A program made the translations under genes and the position numbers. From an uncultured Rhodospirillales bacterium (GTDB lineage: Bacteria; Pseudomonadota; Alphaproteobacteria; ATCC43930; CGMCC-115725), in the NCBI GenBank assembly GCA_903828515.1, contig CAIKMD010000002.1:558001-622000 (forward strand): a stretch of 64,000 nucleotides of DNA, given 5' to 3'. The notes under the pieces are model-generated. The model did no database searches, had not been told where the DNA came from, and worked only from the letters and a program-made list of their open reading frames with translations. How positions within the stretch are numbered: position 1 is the stretch's first letter; each line of letters opens with the position of its first letter. Positions 58,190 through 64,000 of the stretch are shown here, in pieces.

Positions 58190-59544
58190 TTGATCATGGC
58201 CGGCGTTGCGTCGCGCATCGTGTTGCGGCTGCCGACGATCGCGGCGCGCACGCCGATGATCGCGAAGGCGGCAATCGTCGGCGCCACCGCGCTGACGAAC
58301 CAGATGATCGCGATGCTCCAGCCGGTGCCCAGCATCACGCCGCCGATGATCGGACCGACGATGTTGCCGGCGCGGCCGACGCCGAGCGCCCAGCCCACGC
58401 CGCTCGACCGGATGAAAGTCGGGTAATAGGCCGCTGCCAGGGCGTTGGCGCCGTATTGCGAACCGATCACGAACCAGCCGGCGAAGAACGCGGCGACCAT
58501 GATCGGCGCCGGCTGCGCGCCGAAATAACCGAGGAAGACCAGCGAGATCGCGGCGCCGAGGTAATAGCAGCACAGCACGACATAGCCGTTCATGCGCGAG
58601 ATCATCAATCCGACCGCGAGGGTTCCGATGATCGCGCCGACGCTCTGGATCGCGGGCAGGATCGTCGCCGTTTGCAGCGGGAAGCCCGCGCCGTGGGTCA
58701 GCGTGGTCAGCCAGTTGCCGAGGAAATAGACGCTCAGGAGGTTCATCGCGAAGACGAGCCAAAAGAGAAGTGTCACTTTGGCGCGCCCGTCGCGGAAGAG
58801 ATGCGCCACCGTCATGCCGGGTGCTTTCTCTTCGCGATAGACGAGGCGTGTATTGGACGGCACGGCATGTTTTGGCAGCACGCGCGCGAGCAGACCGCGC
58901 ACGCGCGCGTCGTCCCGGCCGCGCACCGCCAGCCAACTGATCGATTCAGGCAGCGCGAGCCAGGCGACCGGCAGCAGGATCAGCGAGGCGATGCCGCCGG
59001 TGTAGAACATGATCGGCCAGCCGAGCGTCGCGAGCAGCGAGGTCGCCACGATGGACGCGATGATCGCGCCCACGGTGAACCCGAGCGCGACGTAGGTCAC
59101 GACCGCATGGCGCAGGCGCGCGGGGACATATTCGGCGCTCATCGTCGTGACCATCGGCATGCAGCCGCCGAGGCCGATGCCGGTCATGAAGCGATAGAAG
59201 ACGATCATGTCGATCGACGTGGTGAGCGCGGTGAGGAACGTAAAAATGCCGAAAAACGTGATGCTGATGAGCATGACCGATTTGCGGCCGATCTTGTCGG
59301 CGAGATAACCGAGGGTCAGCGCGCCGACGAACATGCCGAGGCCGCTCGCCGCGAAGATGGTGCCGAGCATGGCCGGCGAGACATGAAGGACGCTGAGCAG
59401 CGAGGGGCCGACGAAGCCTGCCGCTGCCGCGTCATAGCCGTCGCTGATGACGATCAGCGCGCACAGCAGCAGAACGCGAATCTGAAATCGCCCGAGCGGG
59501 GCGGTATCGATCAGCGGCTTGATATCCAGTTCATGCTCTGACAT
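58186..59544 (-). CDS. MFS transporter, aromatic acid:H+ symporter family
   Basis: A 452-residue, 12-helix carrier. The first helix holds the family motif LIVISDGYDAAAAGF (DGxD); the loop between helices 2 and 3 is LGYLADKIGRKSVML, the MFS signature. This points to PcaK/BenK-like uptake of aromatic acids. It follows two LLM oxidoreductase genes on the same strand (9-base gap to the nearest) and overlaps the binding-protein gene, so uptake and oxidation genes form one operon. Confidence 0.88.
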   Translation of the reverse strand: MSEHELDIKPLIDTAPLGRFQIRVLLLCALIVISDGYDAAAAGFVGPSLLSVLHVSPAMLGTIFAASGLGMFVGALTLGYLADKIGRKSVMLISITFFGIFTFLTALTTSIDMIVFYRFMTGIGLGGCMPMVTTMSAEYVPARLRHAVVTYVALGFTVGAIIASIVATSLLATLGWPIMFYTGGIASLILLPVAWLALPESISWLAVRGRDDARVRGLLARVLPKHAVPSNTRLVYREEKAPGMTVAHLFRDGRAKVTLLFWLVFAMNLLSVYFLGNWLTTLTHGAGFPLQTATILPAIQSVGAIIGTLAVGLMISRMNGYVVLCCYYLGAAISLVFLGYFGAQPAPIMVAAFFAGWFVIGSQYGANALAAAYYPTFIRSSGVGWALGVGRAGNIVGPIIGGVMLGTGWSIAIIWFVSAVAPTIAAFAIIGVRAAIVGSRNTMRDATPAMIK

Positions 59545-59553
59545 GGGAACACC

Positions 59554-60669
59554 TCATCGACGGTGGGGTTTGCGCAGGCCGGCGGCTTCGAGACGGGGCA
59601 GGACGTCGCGCACGAAGCGCGGGATGCCGTCGACTGCGTTGGGCCAGGTCAGCAACAAGCCGTCGAGCCCGGCATTAGCGACCCCGATGATCCGTTCGGC
59701 GATATCCTCGGCGACGCCGCTCAGGGGGAATCCGCCCATGCCGGTCGCCATGCGGCGTTTCATCACTTCGATTTCGGCCGGCGACGGTGTGCCGCGATCG
59801 AGGCGCCGGCGCATCAGCCGTTTGAGCCCGCGCTCGTCGCAATGGGCGACGAGATAATCTTCGTAATCGCGAACCTCTTGCATCGTGTCGCGCTGGATCG
59901 AGAAACCGTAGCCCCAGACCTGGATCTCGCGCCCTAAGGCGCGAGCGACTTCACGATAAGCCTCGATCGGCCTGCGGCAAGCCTCGGGGTCGGACGGATC
60001 GAGGGCGATGAAGGCGATATCGACCTGCTCGGCGGCGAAACGCTTGCCGCGCTCGGAGGTGCCGGCGTTCATCAGCGGGATCGTAGGACGCTGGATTGGT
60101 TGCGGGCGAACCAGCGCCTTGCGCAATTGATAGAATTTTCCCTCGAAGTCGAATTCGTGTTCTTCGCTCCACAGGCGCTTGAGGAGGTGAACCCATTCCT
60201 CGGTGCGCTGGTAGTGGTCTTCATGGTCGGGGAGGTTGAGCCCGAACATGGCGAATTCTTCTTCCGACCAGCCGGCCACCACGTTCAAGGCAAAGCGCCC
60301 GCCCGAGATGTGGTCGACGGCGGCGCATTGCTTGGCGGCGACGAGCGGATGGATCGTATAGACGTGGTAGGTCGCGAAAATGCTCGAATAGCTGGTCGCC
60401 TGCGCCAGACCCGCCGCCCAGATCATCGGATCGAGCGAGCGATGCGCGCGGTGCGAGGCTTCGTCTTCGATCGGGCCTTTCCAGCGCGCGACCGGCACGA
60501 TCGCCTCGAAGCCGGCTTCGTCGGCCATCCGCGCGCATTGGAGCGTGTTCGCCCAGGTCGGCTCGAACGCGTCGGGCGCCACGATATGGCCGTTGGTGGC
60601 AAGGTTGGTCGCGAAGCTGCCGAGTTTCAGCTTGTTGCCGTTGAAGAGGGGATTGGTCGTGTTGGGCAT
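59554..60669 (-). CDS. LLM class flavin-dependent oxidoreductase (RutA/SsuD-like)
   Basis: A 371-residue bacterial-luciferase-like monooxygenase: KLGSFATNLATNGH, RMADEAGFEAIVPVARWKG, FALNVVAGWSEEEFAMFG and the FMN-linked MNAGTSERGKRFAAEQVD. The closest style is pyrimidine monooxygenase RutA or alkanesulfonate monooxygenase SsuD. It needs FMNH2 from a reductase not seen here. It starts three bases after the second LLM gene upstream and precedes the MFS gene. Confidence 0.87.
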   Translation of the reverse strand: MPNTTNPLFNGNKLKLGSFATNLATNGHIVAPDAFEPTWANTLQCARMADEAGFEAIVPVARWKGPIEDEASHRAHRSLDPMIWAAGLAQATSYSSIFATYHVYTIHPLVAAKQCAAVDHISGGRFALNVVAGWSEEEFAMFGLNLPDHEDHYQRTEEWVHLLKRLWSEEHEFDFEGKFYQLRKALVRPQPIQRPTIPLMNAGTSERGKRFAAEQVDIAFIALDPSDPEACRRPIEAYREVARALGREIQVWGYGFSIQRDTMQEVRDYEDYLVAHCDERGLKRLMRRRLDRGTPSPAEIEVMKRRMATGMGGFPLSGVAEDIAERIIGVANAGLDGLLLTWPNAVDGIPRFVRDVLPRLEAAGLRKPHRR

Positions 60670-60672
60670 CGT

Positions 60673-61872
60673 CTAGGCCGTTACCCCTTCGGCGGCGGGC
60701 ACCCGCTTGATCTCGTGCGCCTGGAGCTTCGGCAGGACGTCGCGGCCGAAACGGCGGACCTGCTCGATGAACATGTCGTGCGGCATCGCGCCGCGATTGA
60801 AGGTGACGAGCACGTTTTCCGACCCGGCGCGGTTCGCTGCCGCGATGATACGCTCGGTCACCTCGGCCGCCGTGCCCCACGGCATGTGCTCGGCCTGGCG
60901 CGCCACGTCTTCCATCGTGGTGTTGCGGAAATCGACCCGCGAGCGTTCGGCCGCTTGCAAATTCTCCGGCCGCACATAGTCGGCCGAATTATCCGACATA
61001 TAGCCGGTGGTGCGGCCGATGCTGGTCTCGGTGAAATTGCCGTGGCTGAACAGGGTGCGGTTGAAATAGAGGTGATAAGGGCCGTTCTCCTTGATCGCCT
61101 GCGCCTTGGTGTCGGCGAGATAAACCGATTGCGCGATCGCCAGATGGTTCGGCGTGATCTGGTGGCCGCTTTGCGCAAGGCATTTGGCGAAGAACCGTAT
61201 GATGTCTTCCTGCAGACCGGGCGAGCCGATGCCGGGCGTGATCGTGATGTTGTGCTTGCCGGCGAATTCGATCGATTCCTTGCTGCCGGTGATCGGCATC
61301 CAGACCGGCGGGTGCGGCCGTTGCATCGGCCGCGGCCACATCGCGACGTCCTTGTAGGACCAGAATTTTCCCGAATAGGAAAATATCTCCTCGGACCAGG
61401 CCTTGAGGATGATCTCGTGCGCTTCCTCGAAGCGTTCGCGCGATTCGGCGAGGGAAATGTTGTGGACCTGGTATTCGCGCGGAATGCCGCGCGCGAAGCC
61501 GGCGATCAGCCGTCCGCGCGACATGCAATCCAGCATCGCCAGTTCCTCGGCGAGACGCAGCGGCTCGTGCAGCGGCAGGAGATTGCCGTAGATCAGCAAT
61601 TTGAGGTTCTTGGTTCTTTGCGCGACGGCGGCGGCAAGCAGATTGGGCGAGTTCATCAAACCATAGGGCGAGCAATGATGCTCGTTGAACCCGACGCCGT
61701 CATAGCCGAGCCGGTCGAGTTCTTCCCACGCCGCGAGATGTTCGGCATAGGTGTTGGCCGCGATCTCGGGATCGAAATGCTTGCGCGCGAGCGGGTAGGG
61801 CAATTCGTTGTCGACCTTCAGATGGTCGAGCTGTTTGCCATACGCCAAAAGATCGAAAACGATAACCTTCAT
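60673..61872 (-). CDS. LLM class flavin-dependent oxidoreductase
   Basis: A 399-residue luciferase-like flavoprotein: WEELDRLGYDGVGFNEHHCSP near the N-terminus, then MLDCMSRGRLIAGFARGIPRE and PVWMPITGSKESIEFAGKHN. It is only distantly similar to the adjacent LLM protein, so the two probably act on different steps. First gene of the leftward operon LLM-LLM-MFS-binding protein, divergent from the TetR gene with a 169-base gap holding a palindrome. Confidence 0.86.
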   Translation of the reverse strand: MKVIVFDLLAYGKQLDHLKVDNELPYPLARKHFDPEIAANTYAEHLAAWEELDRLGYDGVGFNEHHCSPYGLMNSPNLLAAAVAQRTKNLKLLIYGNLLPLHEPLRLAEELAMLDCMSRGRLIAGFARGIPREYQVHNISLAESRERFEEAHEIILKAWSEEIFSYSGKFWSYKDVAMWPRPMQRPHPPVWMPITGSKESIEFAGKHNITITPGIGSPGLQEDIIRFFAKCLAQSGHQITPNHLAIAQSVYLADTKAQAIKENGPYHLYFNRTLFSHGNFTETSIGRTTGYMSDNSADYVRPENLQAAERSRVDFRNTTMEDVARQAEHMPWGTAAEVTERIIAAANRAGSENVLVTFNRGAMPHDMFIEQVRRFGRDVLPKLQAHEIKRVPAAEGVTA

Positions 61873-61927
61873 CGCGCCCTCGTCCTCCCGGGTCCGCCCC
61901 GCGTCGTCGCGCGGTTGCGGATAAATA

Positions 61928-61941
61928 TGAATCGTAATTCA
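61928..61941. promoter_or_regulatory. Candidate TetR operator between the LLM operon and tetR
   Basis: TGAATCGTAATTCA has exact inverted arms TGAAT/ATTCA with a four-base centre, in the divergent gap between the LLM operon and the TetR-family gene. Position and symmetry fit an operator, but the arms are short. Confidence 0.4.
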
Positions 61942-62041
61942 GGAAAACCTATACCATGCCGGCGAGGCTGGCAAGCGCAGGCTCCGGGTCGCGGAGGGTT
62001 CGCGATCCCGGTATCGTGGCGGCTTGTTTCGGGGGCAATGA

Positions 62042-62752
62042 ATGGCGGCGAAGAAGACCAGCGCATCGAAGGGCGAACGCACGCGCCGGCAATTGATGGA
62101 TGCCGGGCGCGCCGTCTTTCGCAAGACCGGCTATCACAACGCCGAAATCGGCATGATCTGCCGCGAGGCGGGCAAGGCGACCGGCGTGTTCTATCTCTAT
62201 TTCAAGAACAAGCAGCATCTTCTCTACAACATGATCTCGGAGTTCCGCGCCGAAGCGCCGCATGGCTGGCTGCTGCATGGCACCGATGAGGTATCGCTGG
62301 CGCTCGATCGGACCGAAGCCGTGAGAAGCTTCTGGCAATGGTATAAAAAATATCAGCCCGATCTGATGGCGCTGATGCAGGCCGCGACGGTCGACAAGGC
62401 GTTCCTCGAGGAGTGGCGCGAAGTCCGCAACCGCGGCAACGCGGCGCTCGAGCGCGCGATCACGCGCCTCCAGGCGCAAGGCCAATGCATCGGCCTCGAT
62501 CCGTCGCTGGCCGCCTCGGCGATCACCGGCATGGCGCTGTTTTCCTGCTACAACTGGCTGTCGCAGAAAATCGATTTTGCCGACCGGCCGCTCGACGAAG
62601 AAAAGGCGATCCAAACACTGGCGCACTTGATCAACGGCGCGTTGTCGTCGGGCGAGGGTGCAACCGCAGGTTCCGTGCGCCGGGTTAAGGCGCCACCCCG
62701 CAAGAAGTCATCGTCGCGTAAGTCGGTGCGTGCAACTTTACCGGGAGCGTGA
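62042..62752 (+). CDS. TetR/AcrR family transcriptional regulator
   Basis: A 236-residue regulator. The N-terminal helix-turn-helix is clear: GERTRRQLMDAGRAVFRKTGY, MICREAGKATGVFYLYFKNKQHL. The rest is a helical ligand-binding domain, and the C-terminus is basic (RKKSSSRKSVRA). It is divergent from the LLM-MFS operon and the probable local repressor of it. Confidence 0.9.
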   Translation: MAAKKTSASKGERTRRQLMDAGRAVFRKTGYHNAEIGMICREAGKATGVFYLYFKNKQHLLYNMISEFRAEAPHGWLLHGTDEVSLALDRTEAVRSFWQWYKKYQPDLMALMQAATVDKAFLEEWREVRNRGNAALERAITRLQAQGQCIGLDPSLAASAITGMALFSCYNWLSQKIDFADRPLDEEKAIQTLAHLINGALSSGEGATAGSVRRVKAPPRKKSSSRKSVRATLPGA

Positions 62753-62837
62753 TTGCCTTGCCGGGTGGTTCGGTCGCACCTATGATTTTGCGATCAACAT
62801 AAGGCGCGATCGACAAGGCGCCGTCGGCGAGGAAACC

Positions 62838-63848
62838 ATGAAGACCATCCGCGACGCGCTTGCCGCGTCCGTTTTCTTTCTATGTCTCGCGGGGGCCGGT
62901 TTCGCGCCGCGCGATGCCGCGGCGGAAAGCATCAAGATCGGCATCGTCAAAGTCGGCGCCTCGGGGCCGGTCTATGTCGCCTATGACAAGGGCTATTTCA
63001 CCGCGCAGGGGCTCGAGGCCGAACTGGTCTATTTCGATGGTCCCGAAAGCATTCCCGTGGGGCTCGTTTCGGGCAGCATCGATGTCGGGGCCGGGCCGAT
63101 CGGCGCGGCGCTCTATACATTGGGCGGCCAGGGCGCGGTGCGGATCATCGGCGGTCTCAATCGCTATCATCGCGATTTTCATGCGATGGCGATGATGGCG
63201 TCCAATCGGGCGTGGTCGACGGGTCTCAAATCGGCGGGCGATTTCGGCGGCCATTCCTTCGCCGTCAGTCAGTTCGGCACGTCGCCGCAATATTCGCTGT
63301 CGCGTCTCGCGGAAATTCGCGGCATCGACGTCAAATCGATCCGCGTCGTCGCCTTGCAATCCGCGCCCAATATCGCGGCGGCGCTCACCGGCGGCCAGGT
63401 GGATTCGGCGATCCTGCCGATCATCATCGCGACGCCACTGATCGCGCGCGATCAGGCGAAGTTGATCGGCTGGCTCGACGACGAGGTCGGTCTCCAGAAC
63501 GGGGTGATCGAGGTCGCCACCAAGACCGCGGACACGCGGCCCGATATGATCAAACGATTCCTGACGGGATATCGCAAAGGCGCGCGGGAATATTACGACG
63601 CCTTTACCGGGCCTGACGACGAGCCGCGCATGGGGCCGAACGCGCCGGCGGTGATGGCGCTGATCGACAAATATACCGGCCAGACTACGACGACCGCCCT
63701 GGGCGCATCCTATATCGATCCCGAGGCGAAGGTCGATGTCGAAGATGTCTATCGCCAGATCGCCTGGTTCAAGTCAGTCAATATGGTGAAGCCGGATCTC
63801 GACGCGAATCAAATCGTCGACAAGCGATATGTGGTACCCCTGCGCTAG
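62838..63848 (+). CDS. ABC-type substrate-binding protein (NMT1/SsuA-like)
   Basis: A 336-residue exported protein: signal MKTIRDALAASVFFLCLAGA ending near DAAAE, then IKIGIVKVGASGPVYVAYDK and the rest of an NMT1-like bilobed fold (VGLVSGSIDVGAGP; GQVDSAILPI). GAGGAAA precedes the ATG. It is a different branch from the paralogue pair at 13504 and 57230. It follows tetR on the same strand; permease genes could lie beyond the window. Confidence 0.85.
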   Translation: MKTIRDALAASVFFLCLAGAGFAPRDAAAESIKIGIVKVGASGPVYVAYDKGYFTAQGLEAELVYFDGPESIPVGLVSGSIDVGAGPIGAALYTLGGQGAVRIIGGLNRYHRDFHAMAMMASNRAWSTGLKSAGDFGGHSFAVSQFGTSPQYSLSRLAEIRGIDVKSIRVVALQSAPNIAAALTGGQVDSAILPIIIATPLIARDQAKLIGWLDDEVGLQNGVIEVATKTADTRPDMIKRFLTGYRKGAREYYDAFTGPDDEPRMGPNAPAVMALIDKYTGQTTTTALGASYIDPEAKVDVEDVYRQIAWFKSVNMVKPDLDANQIVDKRYVVPLR

Positions 63849-63923
63849 ACGCGATACAACGCTAGACGCGCCTGGGGTTCTGCCGCAAGCTTGCGCCGGT
63901 AACATGCGGCATTGGAGTCCTCC

Positions 63924-64000
63924 GTGACGGAAGCCATCGAGCGAAAGAAGTCTCTTGGCGAACTCGCCGACGAGCTCGAAGAGCGTATGATCGACGAACT
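63924..64000 (+). CDS. Start of an unidentified gene, cut by the window end
   Basis: A GTG at 63924 with GGAG seven bases upstream opens a frame to the end of the window: TEAIERKKSLGELADELEER then MIDE. The charged helical start does not identify a family. It follows the binding-protein gene by 75 bases and could belong to the same operon. Confidence 0.5.
   Translation, partial: MTEAIERKKSLGELADELEERMIDE

Noticed and set aside
58102-59541. A 479-codon plus-strand frame opposite the MFS gene
   Set aside because: Very rich in Arg, Asp and His, mirror of the hydrophobic codons of a transporter; shadow only.
60100-62289. A 729-codon open frame on the + strand
   Set aside because: It lies antisense to two clear LLM oxidoreductase genes and runs into tetR; its composition (Arg/Asp/Glu-rich) is that of a GC-rich shadow frame.

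Overview
The window looks like chromosome of a GC-rich alphaproteobacterium, most likely a Rhodospirillales-type organism. Evidence: the housekeeping order gltA-gltX-comEC-lexA-moeA-moaC-trpC-trpD-trpG with trpE-ppiD nearby, then tpiA-secG-pyrG-kdsA-eno; a lexA promoter with the alphaproteobacterial GTTC-N7-GTTC SOS box; many ATGA overlaps; no tRNA or rRNA gene seen. The family cannot be named from this sequence alone.

Layout. (1) 1-6954: an iron-uptake locus with an Fe-responsive-looking promoter, HemP, a TonB-dependent siderophore receptor, a PiuC-type dioxygenase, a PepSY membrane protein and its own ExbB-ExbD-TonB motor. (2) 6976-30098: housekeeping genes (citrate synthase, GluRS, ComEC, LexA, Mo-cofactor and tryptophan genes, PpiD, TpiA, SecG, CTP synthase, KdsA, enolase). 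The trp genes are split between trpE and trpG by a periplasmic binding protein and an oppositely oriented polysaccharide deacetylase. (3) 30196-41483: an accessory block with four toxin-antitoxin (TA) modules (PIN type, RelB/YafQ, HigBA-like, BrnTA), a type I restriction-modification system whose hsdR has an in-frame amber codon, an orphan terminase small subunit and inverted repeats. (4) 41702-45048: glmU-glmS, followed by a fifth TA module (MntA/HepT). (5) 45936-51046: a visibly lower-GC block of five envelope-type genes (OmpA-like, coiled-coil membrane protein, exported protein, glycine-zipper lipoprotein, exported ClpP-like protein with a C-terminal extension) that I cannot match to a named system. 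(6) 51191-64000: accessory metabolism: Tat-type amidohydrolase and FMN alpha-hydroxy-acid oxidase, SDR, Rieske oxygenase, an isolated PII protein, an aromatic-acid MFS transporter overlapping a binding-protein gene, two LLM flavin oxidoreductases, a TetR regulator and another binding protein.

The least expected signal is structural. Two unrelated TA modules (RelB/YafQ and MntA/HepT) each sit directly between an intact gene and a second, diverged copy of that gene's 3' end. The second copy starts 0-4 bases after the toxin stop codon. For glmS all seven differences are silent third-position changes, so the two 3' ends seem to have diverged as working genes in separate lineages before being brought together. 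This suggests an unrecognised way for TA cassettes to enter gene ends. The second main candidate for an undescribed system is the five-gene envelope block beside the duplicated glmS end.
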